Notes: a model not told the origin generated them from the letters alone. Positions 34,354 to 46,243 are shown, counted from the first letter of the stretch. The stretch is 64,000 nucleotides of DNA from Pandoraea iniqua (GCF_902459685.1 NZ_CABPSF010000002.1:248001-312000); one strand, 5' to 3'. Program-made: numbers and translations.

Positions 34354-34408
34354 GCTGTAATGAGGCGTGGGGCGGAATAGGATCGCTCATCGACGACGCC
34401 CCTGAAAC

Positions 34409-34442
34409 GCAAAAACCGGCCATTTCGGCCGGTTTTTTTTCA
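34409..34442. terminator. Bidirectional terminator between parA-like gene and panD
   Basis: The stem CCGGCC/GGCCGG, extended by AAAAA/TTTTT, has loop ATTTC and ends in an eight-T run. It serves the convergent genes. Confidence 0.9.
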
Positions 34443-34466
34443 TGCTGCGCGGTTCACGCGTGACGC

Positions 34467-34880
34467 TTACTTGGCAGCGTCGAAAGCGCGGGTTTCTTCC
34501 CACGCTTGCAGCGGCACGTGATCGCGTTCGCCCTTCTGCACGTTCTTCTCGTCGACAAACACGAGCTGCGGCTTGAAGCCGGCCAGCACATCTTTGTTGT
34601 CGACCTGTGCATACGACACGATGATCACGATGTCGCCCAACTGAGCGCGGCGGGCCGCGGCGCCATTCAACGAAATCATGCCGCTGCCGCGCTCGCCACG
34701 AATGGCGTACGTCGTGAAACGCTCGCCGTTGTTGACGTTGAAGATGTCGATCTGCTCATTCTCGACCAGACCCGACGCCTCAAGCAGGTTCTCGTCGATG
34801 GCGCACGAGCCCTCGTAATGCAATTCGCAATGCGTCACGGTGGCGCGGTGGATCTTCGACTTGAGCATGGTGCGGTACAT
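34467..34880 (-). CDS. panD: Aspartate 1-decarboxylase
   Basis: PanD makes beta-alanine from aspartate for pantothenate and CoA. The 137-residue proenzyme has the self-cleavage site Gly24-Ser25 in YEGSCAID; Ser25 becomes the pyruvoyl cofactor. [13 protein letters not shown] before it, and [10 protein letters not shown] and [14 protein letters not shown] after it, are conserved. It lies downstream of panC on the same strand (147-base gap), so both supply pantothenate. Length is slightly above the ~126 of E. coli. Confidence 0.96.
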   Translation of the reverse strand: MYRTMLKSKIHRATVTHCELHYEGSCAIDENLLEASGLVENEQIDIFNVNNGERFTTYAIRGERGSGMISLNGAAARRAQLGDIVIIVSYAQVDNKDVLAGFKPQLVFVDEKNVQKGERDHVPLQAWEETRAFDAAK

Positions 34881-35027
34881 GGCTTGCCTCTTGTGTTGCG
34901 ATGTCGCGCACTCCGCGCGACGAATTAAGCACGCGCATCCGACACGCGCACGATATCTGCCGGCCTCGCCTCTCGCCCGTCCTGCGACACCGCGCAGTCA
35001 GACGCCAGACGTTGCCGGCACTCGGAT

Positions 35028-37092
<2,065 letters not shown>

Positions 37093-37201
37093 CGCGATAC
37101 GGGGCTGGTGGTAGGCGGGAGGGCGCTTGGCGTGACGGGCGATGGCGGCGGCAAAGGCCTTAATGACTGCATTGGCCGCGCATCAGTCCCGCCGGCACGG
37201 C

Positions 37202-37384
37202 TTACTCGCTCTGGTAGACGTACGGCTGCTGGGCCACGCGCGATTGTTGGGCGCGGCGGCGCTCTTCCATATCGATCGGTTGCTTGTCCCACAGCAGCGA
37301 GCGGCCTTGACGTTGTTCGGCTTCCAGCGTCGGCTTCTCGCTCTTCAGTTGGTTGATGAATTGGGTGATGTCGGACTCGTACAT
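37202..37384 (-). CDS. DUF3460 family small protein
   Basis: The 60-residue cytoplasmic protein starts MYESDITQFINQLKSEKPTL and continues EAEQRQGRSLLWDKQPID, the DUF3460 pattern found in Burkholderiales. It is charged and mostly helical by eye, with no membrane segment. ATG 37384 is the family start. Function unknown. It is the first gene of the reverse-strand run with scpA, panC and panD. Confidence 0.85.
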   Translation of the reverse strand: MYESDITQFINQLKSEKPTLEAEQRQGRSLLWDKQPIDMEERRRAQQSRVAQQPYVYQSE

Positions 37385-37752
37385 GATCGGTCTGCGCAAA
37401 AATTAGGCAGGCAACTCGGCCTGCAATCAGCAAAGCGGCACAGCCGCAGCCGTGCCAAACGACGCTGATTCTACCGCAAACCGGTCGCCACGCGTCGCTT
37501 CGGGCCGGTTTGTGCCGGTTTGGGCGTCGTGGGTGAAGTGACACCGGGGATATGGTCAAATACGGCAATACGCTTCATGCGCATTGCCCATACGCATCAT
37601 CCGAACAGGCCGATATGCCGCACGCCAAAGTATCGGCGGCGGATGCCATGACAATAAGGAAGGTTTTGACCGTCGCACTGATCAAACCCGGCTACGACGC
37701 ACGCCGTCGGTCGCGCGCGCGCCCCGTGCTCGCCAAGCGCCAGAGGCGCCAG
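37385..37752. other. Divergent noncoding interval DUF3460 / tamA
   Basis: Two small inverted repeats are seen: GCAGGC/GCCTGC at 37407-37424 and GGCAC/GTGCC at 37437-37456. The tamA frame is open through most of the right part, with an alternative ATG at 37648, so tamA may begin inside this stretch. No other gene is supported. Confidence 0.5.
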
Positions 37753-39483
37753 ATGCGTGCCGTCTTCGTCGCGCTGGCCTGCGCCCTCGCACTGCCCTCG
37801 CTCGCCCGCGCCGACTATCGCGTTCGCGTAGAGGCACCCAATGGCCTCGCCAAACTGCTCAACGCGAACCTCGATCTCGTGCGTTTCGCCGACCGCGACG
37901 ACATCGGCGACGCGCAGTTCGAGCATCTGATCGCCACCGTAGGCGAGCAAATTCAGGAACTCACGTCCACGGAAGGCTATTTTTCGCCCGTCACCCACGT
38001 GGACGTGGCCACCATCAACGGCAAGCGCGACGTGCATGTCACGGTCGACTCGGGCCCGCGCACCCATATCAAGGACGTGGATCTGAAGTTCACCGGCCCC
38101 ATCGCCGAACAAGACCCGCAACGCGTCGAGCAACTGCGCAACGGCTGGGGGCTGCCGGTGGATACGCCGTTCCGGCAGGCCGACTGGGACAAGGCGAAGA
38201 GCGACACGCTGTTCAATCTCGGCCAGAAGCGCTACCACGCGGCCAAGATGACGTTCTCGCGCGCGGTGGTCGATGCCGACAACGATGCGGCGTCGCTGGC
38301 GGCCACCTATGACAGCGGCCCGCCGTTCACGCTCGGCCCGTTGATCATCACGGGGACGCGCCGCTACCCGGAGCAGATCATCCGCAACGTGAATCCGCTG
38401 TCGGTCGGCGAGCCGTTCGACGCGGGCCGGTTGCAGGAATTGCAGCGCCAGATTCAGGCCACGCCGTATTTCTCGAACGTGATCATCTCGGTGACGGAAG
38501 ACCCCGCCAAGGCGGAGAACGCGCCGGTCGAGGTGAGGGTGAGCGAATTTCCCACGCAGCGCGTGCAAAGCGGTGTGGGCTATACGACGGACACCGGCGG
38601 CAGCGTCAATGGCCGCTACTCGTACTACAACCTGTTCGGCAGCGCGTGGACGTTCGACACGCAGGCGCGTCTGGAGCAATTCCGGCAGGGCGGCTACGCC
38701 GAGCTGGCGATGCCACCGGACTCGAACGCTTACACGAACAGCCTGCGCGGCTCGTATGACCGCACAGACCTGAACGGTCTGGATCAGCGCGCCCTGCAAG
38801 TCGGCATCAAGAGAGCCCGCTCGCGCGAGCGCTACGACTGGGCCTATTCGCTGGACTTCTATCACACGGACGAGCGCCCCGACGGCGGCACGCGCTTCGT
38901 CAACAAGGCCCTCGTACCGGCCTTCGCGTGGACACGGCGCGACGTGGACGATCTGATCTTTCCGCGCGCCGGCAACATCATCAACACGCAGATCGGCTTC
39001 GCCGCCAAGCCGGTGCTCACGGATCAGACGTTCGGCCGTGTCTACGGCCGCATTCGCCAGTACTTTCCGGTCGGCCAGCGCGACATCGTAATCGCGCGGC
39101 TGGAACTGGGCGCGGTGATCACCAACGGCAACAGCAACCGCATTCCGTCGTCGCTGCTGTTCTTCGCGGGCGGTACCTCGTCGGTTCGCGGTTACACGTA
39201 TCAGAGCCTCGGGCGGCAGCAGAACGGCACCACGTTCCCGACCAAATACCTCGGCACCGGCAGTCTCGAATACCAACGCTGGTTCACGCGCGACTGGGGC
39301 GGGGCGGCGTTCTGGGATGTGGGCACCGCCACCGACGACTATCGTCACCCCACGCCGCTCTATCACGGCGTGGGTCTGGGCTTGCGCTGGCGCAGCCCGG
39401 TTGGCCCGGTGAACGTCGATCTCGGCTACGGGGTCAACGATCGGCAGTTCCGGCCGTCGATCTCGCTGGGAGTGGCCTTCTGA
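37753..39483 (+). CDS. tamA: Translocation and assembly module subunit TamA (BamA/Omp85 family)
   Basis: TamA is an outer-membrane Omp85 barrel that with TamB helps insert outer-membrane proteins and moves lipid between membranes. From ATG 37753 the 576-residue product has a signal peptide (MRAVFVALACALALPSLARA), POTRA-like domains (about 21-270) and a C-terminal 16-strand barrel. The barrel includes the SVRGYTYQSLG lid-lock motif and a terminal aromatic (SISLGVAF). That length matches E. coli TamA; earlier in-frame starts (37552, 37648) would put a basic leader before the signal. The stop TGA shares one base with the tamB ATG. Confidence 0.92.
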   Translation: MRAVFVALACALALPSLARADYRVRVEAPNGLAKLLNANLDLVRFADRDDIGDAQFEHLIATVGEQIQELTSTEGYFSPVTHVDVATINGKRDVHVTVDSGPRTHIKDVDLKFTGPIAEQDPQRVEQLRNGWGLPVDTPFRQADWDKAKSDTLFNLGQKRYHAAKMTFSRAVVDADNDAASLAATYDSGPPFTLGPLIITGTRRYPEQIIRNVNPLSVGEPFDAGRLQELQRQIQATPYFSNVIISVTEDPAKAENAPVEVRVSEFPTQRVQSGVGYTTDTGGSVNGRYSYYNLFGSAWTFDTQARLEQFRQGGYAELAMPPDSNAYTNSLRGSYDRTDLNGLDQRALQVGIKRARSRERYDWAYSLDFYHTDERPDGGTRFVNKALVPAFAWTRRDVDDLIFPRAGNIINTQIGFAAKPVLTDQTFGRVYGRIRQYFPVGQRDIVIARLELGAVITNGNSNRIPSSLLFFAGGTSSVRGYTYQSLGRQQNGTTFPTKYLGTGSLEYQRWFTRDWGGAAFWDVGTATDDYRHPTPLYHGVGLGLRWRSPVGPVNVDLGYGVNDRQFRPSISLGVAF

Positions 39484-42400
39484 TGACGACCTTGCCACTC
39501 AATGCCACGATGTCTTCGCCGCCGCCGGCCGAGCGCGAACCCACCCTTGCCCCTGCCGCGCCATCGGGCGTTGAGGGCGACGGCAGCGGCGGTGGATCGC
39601 CGCCGCCGTCAAATACACCGTCCAATACGCCGCCATCGTCCCCGCCGCCTCGCAGGCGTTGGGGCCGCTGGCTCGCAGGCGTGCTGCTCACGCTGTTGCT
39701 GATCGTTGTGCTCGCCATCGGCGCGCTGCTGTGGGCGATGTCCTCCGAGCGCGGCAGCCGCTGGCTCTGGCAGACGGCCGTCTCCACGCTGGGCGGCAAG
39801 CTCGCGGGCGACTGGCGGAGCGGCAGCTTCGCGCATGGCTTCACGGTGAACGACGTGCGCTACCTCGACGGTGCCACGCGCATCACGGTGAGCCGTCTCG
39901 AAAGCCGCTGGCAACTGTCACTGCGTCCGTTGCACTTCACCGTCGACAAGCTGCATGCGGGCGACGTGGCGCTGGCGTTTGCGCCGTCGCCGCCGTCGAA
40001 CCAACCGACGGTCATGCCAACCAGTCTGCGTCTGCCATTCGGGCTAGGCCTCACGCTGAACGACGTGCGTGTGGCGAAGCTCACGCTCGATTCACCGGCG
40101 CTCGTGCTCGACGACATTCGTGTCGCGGCGCGCAGTGACGGCACGCAACACACGGTGCAACTCGAACACCTCGGCACGCCTTACGGCGAAGCCGAAGCGA
40201 ATCTGCAACTGAACGGACAACGCCCGTTCGCCCTCGGCGGCAACATCGGTCTGCAAGCGAAGGCGGGGGATATCCCCGTGTCGTTGAAGGCGGACCTGTC
40301 GGGCTCGCTCGATGCGCTGATCGTCGATCTGGTCGCGAGTGGCGAGAAGCTCAACGGCACGGCGCATATCGCTGCGGCACCGTTCGGTGCGGTACCGCTG
40401 TCTCGGGCGCAGATTGCGCTCGATCACCTGAACCCGCGCGATTTCTCTGCGGGGGCGCCGCAAGCCGATCTCGCTGTGAACGCCGATCTGCGGCCGGCAC
40501 CGGGGGCGAAGGAATTCCGCGTGCTAGGGCCGGTCTCGGTGACGAATGCGAAGCCTGGTGCCATCGACGCGGAATTGCTGCCGGTCGAGAGTCTGCGTGC
40601 CGAGGTGCTGCTCGACGCAACGCGTCAGGCACTCACGGGCATCGAACTGAAGCTCGCCGGGCGGGCGCTGCTCACCGGCAGCGGCGACGTGCATCGCGAG
40701 AAGATTGCCGCCACCGCTTCGGCACCGGCACCAGCATCGGCATCGGCACCGATGGCCTCGTCGGGCTCGTCGGCCTCGTCCGCCAGCGCGACCACAGCGG
40801 CCGCCGCCGACGCCCCTGCCGAGGCCATGGTCGGTGGCTTTGCGCTGGCGATGCAAGACCTCGATCTGCGCGCCCTCTATGGCAAGTTGCCGGCGACGAA
40901 GCTCTCCGGGCCGCTCAACATCAAGCTCGACGCCACCGGGCAGCGCATCGTGCTCGACTGGCGAGATGCGACGCGTCGCGTGCTGGCCGACGTCGGACTC
41001 GACGCGAAGGGCACGACGATTCATAACCTCTCGCTCGACGCCGGATCGGGCAAGGTGGCGGCCACCGGCGTGCTGGAGAACGGCGACACCGGTGCGTATC
41101 AGGCGCAACTCAAGCTGACGCGCTTCGACCCGGCGGCATGGTACGACCTGTACGACACGGCGCGCGCGAAGAAGGGCGCCGCCAAGCCGCCTGCGGCCAG
41201 CGTTACCGGCCAGTTCGACGTGCAGGGGGCGTTGCGGCCCGAGTTGGGCGTGACGCTCAAATTCGCGCTACAGGACAGCGTCTATGCAGACCTGCCGATG
41301 AGTGGCACGGGCACGGTGAGGGTCGCAGGCAAGCGGCTGCTGCCTAGCGATGCCAACTTGCTCGTCGCCGGTAATAAGGTCGCGTTGCGCGGCAGTTTCG
41401 GCACCGCAGGCGACAAGATGGCCGTGAATATCGACGCGCCCTCGCTCGACAAGCTCGGTTTCGGGTTAGCCGGGCGTCTGCAACTCGACGGGCAGGTATC
41501 GGGCACGATCGAGCGTCCCGCCGTGGTGGCAACGCTTGCGGCCGACAAACTGGTTTTCGGCGCACAAAAGCTGGATCACCTTGCCGGTAAGGTCGACGTG
41601 AGCGGTGGGCTGCCCGGCGCGCCGGGCGATCGCCTGAACGTGACGCTCGATGGCAATGGCTTCACGAGCGACGTTGCGCGTCTCGACAAGTTGTCGGTGG
41701 CGCTGGCGGGCACACGTGGCGCCCACACGCTGCACTTGAAGGCCGCCGGCAAGTTACGCGAAGCGCCGCTGGACCTGAACCTCGACGCCGCAGGCGCGGT
41801 GACCGACACGCGTGGCAAACCGGGCTGGCGCGGCACGATTCAGGCGCTGGAAAACCGGGGCATGCCGAAGCTGACACTGGCTTCGCCGTGGCAAGTCGAA
41901 GCGAGCGCCGAGCGCGTGCATCTGGGTGCGGCGAAGCTCGTCACGGGCGTCGGCGCGTTGTCGCTGACGAACTTCGATTACGGCGCGGGACAACTGAAGA
42001 CCGCCGGCACCGTCGATACGCTCGATATCGGTCAGGTGTTGCGCGTGGTCGCCTCATTCACCGGCGAGCCACCGGCCTTGGCCAGCGATCTGGTGCTCGA
42101 TGGCAAATGGAATGTGAGCATGGCGCAACGCGCCGACGGCTTTGTCGAAATCGTGCGCCGCAGTGGTGACGTGACGCTGCGCCGTGGCGGTGTCAACGAC
42201 GACGTGAAGGTGACTATCACCGGCATGCCGGGGCTGAGTGCCGAAAAGGGCGGCATCGGCGCACGCGTACCGTTAGGCATCTCGGAGATGCGAGCGCGCA
42301 TCGACTTGTCCGGTCAGTCGGCGCGCGCAACCGTCAAAGCCGCGTCGGCCCTGATCGGCACGCTCGACGCCGATGTGCAGACCGGCCTGCGCGTGGCCGA

Positions 42401-43736
42401 CGGCATGCCGAGTCTGCCGGACGACGCGCCGCTGACCGGCCGCGTGGCGATGGTGATCCCCGATATTTCGAAATTCGAGACTTTGGCGGGTGCGCAGTTC
42501 GCGCTCAGGGGCCGGGCGAACTTGCAGATGACACTGGCGGGCACGGTGGCGAAGCCGCGTCCGACGGGGGAACTGACCGCCGATGACTTGTCGGTGCAGA
42601 TGTTCGATACGGGCGTGAGCGTGAAGGATGGCCACGTGCGCATCGGCCTCACCCCGACGGAGATCGTCCTGCGCGACGTGGTCTTCACCGGCGGTGGCGG
42701 CGGTACGGCCCGCGCCACGGGCGGTATTCGGATCGACACGCCCGAGCCGACGCTGGGCATCACGCTCGCCGCCGATAAGCTGCAACTGTTTGCGGCCCCC
42801 GATCGCCAACTCTCGCTCACGGGCGATGCGAAGGCGGTGGGCAGTGGCGACACGATGTCGGTGACGGGCAAGTTCACCGTCGATCGTGCCCGCTTCGCAC
42901 TGCCGCCGACGAGCGCGCCGAAGCTGGGTGACGACGTACTCGTCGTGCGCGGTGGCGCACAGTCGCGCAGCAAACCGCTCGATCCGAAGGAGGAGGCCGC
43001 GCGCATCAGTGAGAAACCCGCGAGCCGCTTCTCGCCGCGCATCGATATCGAACTGAATCTCGGCCGCGATTTCCGCTTTGTCGGCGCAGGGGCGGATCTG
43101 CTGTTGCGTGGCAGCATGCACGTGCAGAGCGCACCGCTGTCGCCGATGCGCGCGACGGGCACGATTACGGTGGCGGAAGGGACTTACGAAGCGTTCGATC
43201 GCAAGCTCGCCATCGAGCGCGGTCAGATCAACTTTGTCGGCCCGCTCGACAACCCGGACCTCTACATTCAGGCCATGCGCCGCAATCAGGAAGTGGCGGC
43301 GGGGGTGCTGGTGACCGGCACGGTGCGTCAGCCGCGCGTGTCGCTGGTGTCGGAGCCGAATGTGTCGGACGAGGAAAAGCTCTCGTGGCTGATGTTCGGC
43401 CACGGTCCGGACGGCGCAGGTCTCGGCCAGCGTCAGGCGATGGCCGGTGCCGCGTCGGTGCTGCTGGGCGCGACGGGCGGCAGGCGCATCATCAAGGATC
43501 TGGGGATCGACGAGTTCAGCATCGGCACCAGCGAGTCGGGCCTGTCGGACGACGAGCAGGTGGTGAAGGTGGGCAAGGCGATTTCGGATAACTTCGCGCT
43601 CGGCTTCGAGCAAGGGCTGACGAGTTCGGCCAGTATCGTGAAGATCACGTGGCAGGTGTCGCGCCGCTGGCAGTTGGCGCTGCGCACGGGGTCGCTGTCG
43701 GGCTTCGACGTGTTGTTCAACCGCCGTTTCGATTGA
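39483..43736 (+). CDS. tamB: Translocation and assembly module subunit TamB
   Basis: TamB is a long AsmA-like bridge anchored in the inner membrane and reaching TamA across the periplasm. The 1417-residue protein has a Pro/Ser/Gly-rich cytoplasmic start, one membrane anchor at about 64-85 (WLAGVLLTLLLIVVLAIGAL), and a very long beta-rich middle with an Ala/Ser-rich insert near 415-445. The conserved C-terminal TamB domain includes DNPDLYIQAMRRNQEVAAGV and DEEKLSWLMFGHGPDG. It overlaps the tamA stop by one base (TGATG). Confidence 0.95.
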   Translation: MTTLPLNATMSSPPPAEREPTLAPAAPSGVEGDGSGGGSPPPSNTPSNTPPSSPPPRRRWGRWLAGVLLTLLLIVVLAIGALLWAMSSERGSRWLWQTAVSTLGGKLAGDWRSGSFAHGFTVNDVRYLDGATRITVSRLESRWQLSLRPLHFTVDKLHAGDVALAFAPSPPSNQPTVMPTSLRLPFGLGLTLNDVRVAKLTLDSPALVLDDIRVAARSDGTQHTVQLEHLGTPYGEAEANLQLNGQRPFALGGNIGLQAKAGDIPVSLKADLSGSLDALIVDLVASGEKLNGTAHIAAAPFGAVPLSRAQIALDHLNPRDFSAGAPQADLAVNADLRPAPGAKEFRVLGPVSVTNAKPGAIDAELLPVESLRAEVLLDATRQALTGIELKLAGRALLTGSGDVHREKIAATASAPAPASASAPMASSGSSASSASATTAAAADAPAEAMVGGFALAMQDLDLRALYGKLPATKLSGPLNIKLDATGQRIVLDWRDATRRVLADVGLDAKGTTIHNLSLDAGSGKVAATGVLENGDTGAYQAQLKLTRFDPAAWYDLYDTARAKKGAAKPPAASVTGQFDVQGALRPELGVTLKFALQDSVYADLPMSGTGTVRVAGKRLLPSDANLLVAGNKVALRGSFGTAGDKMAVNIDAPSLDKLGFGLAGRLQLDGQVSGTIERPAVVATLAADKLVFGAQKLDHLAGKVDVSGGLPGAPGDRLNVTLDGNGFTSDVARLDKLSVALAGTRGAHTLHLKAAGKLREAPLDLNLDAAGAVTDTRGKPGWRGTIQALENRGMPKLTLASPWQVEASAERVHLGAAKLVTGVGALSLTNFDYGAGQLKTAGTVDTLDIGQVLRVVASFTGEPPALASDLVLDGKWNVSMAQRADGFVEIVRRSGDVTLRRGGVNDDVKVTITGMPGLSAEKGGIGARVPLGISEMRARIDLSGQSARATVKAASALIGTLDADVQTGLRVADGMPSLPDDAPLTGRVAMVIPDISKFETLAGAQFALRGRANLQMTLAGTVAKPRPTGELTADDLSVQMFDTGVSVKDGHVRIGLTPTEIVLRDVVFTGGGGGTARATGGIRIDTPEPTLGITLAADKLQLFAAPDRQLSLTGDAKAVGSGDTMSVTGKFTVDRARFALPPTSAPKLGDDVLVVRGGAQSRSKPLDPKEEAARISEKPASRFSPRIDIELNLGRDFRFVGAGADLLLRGSMHVQSAPLSPMRATGTITVAEGTYEAFDRKLAIERGQINFVGPLDNPDLYIQAMRRNQEVAAGVLVTGTVRQPRVSLVSEPNVSDEEKLSWLMFGHGPDGAGLGQRQAMAGAASVLLGATGGRRIIKDLGIDEFSIGTSESGLSDDEQVVKVGKAISDNFALGFEQGLTSSASIVKITWQVSRRWQLALRTGSLSGFDVLFNRRFD

Positions 43737-43814
43737 TGTCCGTGTAGGCACCGAGGCAAAGCCATGAGGCCGCGGTGCGCGCACGGCGCAACGTAGATGA
43801 GGGAGGTGCCATCG

Positions 43815-44420
43815 ATGATGACGTCGCGTCATTCGATTCAACCGGCGCAGGGTCTGCGCCGCAGCGTTCGTTGGGGAGTCGCCATGGGATTGTTCGCGAG
43901 TCTGCTGGGCCTGTTCGGCTGCGACCAGCAGCAAATCGACAAGGCGCGCGAGAAAGCGCGCGATACGTTCAATGCCGTCAAACCCGACGACATGCTGTTG
44001 CGCGATCTCAAGCCCGGTGTCACCACCGAGACGCAGGTGCGCGATCAGATGGGCAAGCCCGAGATCGTGTGGGAAAACAGCGACGGCTCGCGCCGGCTGG
44101 AGTATCCGCGCGCGCCCGGCGGCTTGCGTACGTACATGGTCGATATCGCGCCCGACGGCAAGCTGCGCGCCGTCACACAGGCGTTGACGGCGGAAAACTT
44201 CGAGCAGGTGCAGCCGGGGATGTCGCAGGACGATGTGCGGCGGTTGCTAGGCAAGCCGACCACGGTCGCGGAGTACCGGCTCAAGAAGGAAGTGGTGTGG
44301 AGCTGGCGTTGGCTCGAAGACGGCGTGAACACGGCAGGCATGTTCAACGCCCACTTCGGCCCGGACGGCCGCGTGACGGTGACGTCACGCTCGCCGGATC
44401 CCGCCTCGGAACGGCCTTGA
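43815..44420 (+). CDS. BamE/SmpA-OmlA-like lipoprotein with two tandem domains
   Basis: From ATG 43815 (GAGGGAGG just before it) the 201-residue product has a signal and lipobox ending LFGC at Cys36. Two successive BamE-like units follow. Unit 1 is about 60-125 (LKPGVTTETQVRDQMGKP ... APDGKLRAV); unit 2 is about 129-195 (VQPGMSQDDVRRLLGKP ... GPDGRVTVT). Each has the PGxTxxQVRxxxGKP and PDGxxxxV ends typical of SmpA/OmlA. BamE normally has one. It follows tamB by 78 bases, so it may act with the TAM complex or with BAM. Confidence 0.85.
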   Translation: MMTSRHSIQPAQGLRRSVRWGVAMGLFASLLGLFGCDQQQIDKAREKARDTFNAVKPDDMLLRDLKPGVTTETQVRDQMGKPEIVWENSDGSRRLEYPRAPGGLRTYMVDIAPDGKLRAVTQALTAENFEQVQPGMSQDDVRRLLGKPTTVAEYRLKKEVVWSWRWLEDGVNTAGMFNAHFGPDGRVTVTSRSPDPASERP

Positions 44421-44505
44421 GGGCCGGGGTGATCGAGACGGGTTGATCCGCTCGATCCGCCCGATCCTGTTATTCCGCTGCGTCCGCCGGAGTCGCGTCG
44501 CTCAC

Positions 44506-44751
44506 TTATTCCTGCGTGGACTGTGCGGCTTGCGCGGGCGCTGCGCCGTGACGGTGGCGATGCGTCACCATCCGCTCATGCAGGCGCACGATAATCTTGC
44601 TGCCGGTCTTCTCGAAGGCGAACGGCAGCAACGCGTGGACGAGACACGCAAGGCCGGCGCCAAGCAGCGGCAACGCGAACGAGACGGCGGAGCCCAGATG
44701 TTGGGTATAGTTTTCGCCGACGGAAGCGGGGTGTTCGGTAAAGATTTTCAT
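44506..44751 (-). CDS. DUF6356 family small membrane protein
   Basis: The 81-residue protein has the pattern FTEHPASVGENYTQHL, a hydrophobic segment (about 21-46, ending HALLPFAFEKTG) and a His/Arg-rich then Gln/Ala-rich tail. This is the DUF6356 form. One or two membrane passes are likely. ATG 44751 is chosen by the family start MKIFTEHP. Function unknown. It is divergent from the Lrp/AsnC gene. Confidence 0.8.
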   Translation of the reverse strand: MKIFTEHPASVGENYTQHLGSAVSFALPLLGAGLACLVHALLPFAFEKTGSKIIVRLHERMVTHRHRHGAAPAQAAQSTQE

Positions 44752-44868
44752 GGCATCGCCCGTTTTCGAAATGTCCGGCCAGTCTACCGGGCAGCCACAG
44801 GTAAAGGCTTTCAAAGTTTGGCTCAAATCGAGTAGAATTGAGAAAATTTTTCCTTTTAAGTGGCGATC

Positions 44869-45330
44869 ATGGATAAAACTGATCTAGCGATTCTCGAAAA
44901 TCTGCAAGTGGATGCCTCGCGGTCGCTGGGTGAGCTGGCCGAGGCCGTGCACCTGTCGCCCACGCCTTGCTGGCGGCGCGTGCAGCGTCTGCGCGAGAAC
45001 GGGGTGATCACCGGGCAGGTCACCCTCTGCGACCCGCAGCAACTCGACCTGCGCGTCACGGCGTTCGTGTTCATCAAGGCCGCGACGCACAGTGAGGAGT
45101 GGATGGTGCGGTTTGTCTCCGGCGCGCGCGAACTCCCGGAAATCGTCGAGATCCACCGCATGGCGGGGGACATCGACTATCTGCTCAAGGTGTATCTCCC
45201 CGATATCGCCGCCTACGACCGTTTCTACAAGAAGCTCATCCGCGTGGCCGATTTGCAGGACATCAGCGCGAGTTTCTCGATGGAGACGGTGAAATTCACC
45301 ACGGCGCTGCCGGTGGAGCATCTGCGCTAG
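44869..45330 (+). CDS. Lrp/AsnC family transcriptional regulator
   Basis: The 153-residue protein has an N-terminal helix-turn-helix starting MDKTDLAILENLQVDASRSL with the recognition part LSPTPCWRRVQRLRENGVI. A C-terminal RAM ligand domain follows (IHRMAGDIDYLLKVYLPDI). Members sense amino acids and form octamers on DNA. The AT-rich segment before it (around 44832-44858, with AGAAAATTTTTCC) could be its own site, given the divergent DUF6356 gene. ATG 44869 is the family start. Confidence 0.92.
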   Translation: MDKTDLAILENLQVDASRSLGELAEAVHLSPTPCWRRVQRLRENGVITGQVTLCDPQQLDLRVTAFVFIKAATHSEEWMVRFVSGARELPEIVEIHRMAGDIDYLLKVYLPDIAAYDRFYKKLIRVADLQDISASFSMETVKFTTALPVEHLR

Positions 45331-45377
45331 GCAGTGCCCGCCTCGCTGACGCCAGCGGCTTGATGGGACATACCGAC

Positions 45378-46106
45378 ATGGCACAAAACATCTACGACAA
45401 CCCGGATTTCTTCACGGGTTACAGCCAGTTGCCCCGGCAAGTGCTGGGGCTGGACGGCGCGCCCGAGTGGCCGGCCATCCGGGCGATGCTGCCGGACCTG
45501 CGCGGTAAGCGCGTGGTCGATCTTGGCTGTGGTTTCGGCTGGGCCTCGCGCTGGATGCGCGAGCAAGGGGCGGCGTCGGTACTCGGGCTCGATCTGTCGC
45601 AGAACATGATTGCGCGGGCGAGGGCAGACACGGCCGACCCCGCGATCGAATACCGCATTGCCGATCTCGATACGCTTGATCTGCCTGCTGCGGCCTTCGA
45701 CGTTGCCTACAGCGCATTGACCTTCCATTACGTTCGCGACTTCGACCGTTTGGTGCGACAGCTTCATCAGTCGCTCGCGCCCGGCGGACACCTCGTGTTC
45801 ACCATCGAACACCCGATTTTCATGGCGGCGGCCCATCCGCACTGGCTGGCCGATGAGGACGGACGCAAGACTTGGCCGGTGAACGGCTACAGCATCGAAG
45901 GCGAACGCCGAACCGACTGGTTTGCCAAGGGCGTGTTGAAATATCACCGCACGCTCGGCACGACGCTGAACGCGCTGATGCGTGCGGGCTTTCAGTTGCA
46001 GCGGGTGGAGGAGTTTGCGCCGACGCCTGAACAAATCCAGCAGATGCCGGCGTTGGCAGAGGAACTGGAGCGTCCCATGATGCTGATGGTTTCAGCGCGC
46101 ACGTAG
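45378..46106 (+). CDS. Class I SAM-dependent methyltransferase
   Basis: The 242-residue protein has the SAM motif VVDLGCGFGWASRW with DLGCGFG at 48-54, acidic LGLDLSQNMI, ADLDTLDLP and a post-motif LAPGGHLVFTIEHP. This is the Methyltransf_11/25 type seen in small-molecule methyltransferases. Substrate unknown. ATG 45378 gives MAQNIYDNPDFF; an ATG five codons earlier is also possible. It follows the Lrp/AsnC gene by 47 bases and may be its target. Confidence 0.87.
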   Translation: MAQNIYDNPDFFTGYSQLPRQVLGLDGAPEWPAIRAMLPDLRGKRVVDLGCGFGWASRWMREQGAASVLGLDLSQNMIARARADTADPAIEYRIADLDTLDLPAAAFDVAYSALTFHYVRDFDRLVRQLHQSLAPGGHLVFTIEHPIFMAAAHPHWLADEDGRKTWPVNGYSIEGERRTDWFAKGVLKYHRTLGTTLNALMRAGFQLQRVEEFAPTPEQIQQMPALAEELERPMMLMVSART

Positions 46107-46243
46107 ACGTTGCAGCTGCAGGCGCGGGCCATCTCGCGTGCGACGGCGCCCCAAAAGACTTCACCCCAAGCCCGGGATGATTTCCGGCGCTTGGGGTGGC
46201 GGGTACTACGGTGTTGCGGACGAAGCGAACGTTACGCGCGTGC

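Noticed and set aside
42273-43934. 553-codon reverse-strand open frame opposite the end of tamB
   Set aside because: It spans the tamB/BamE-like junction and has no family similarity; the forward genes are complete.
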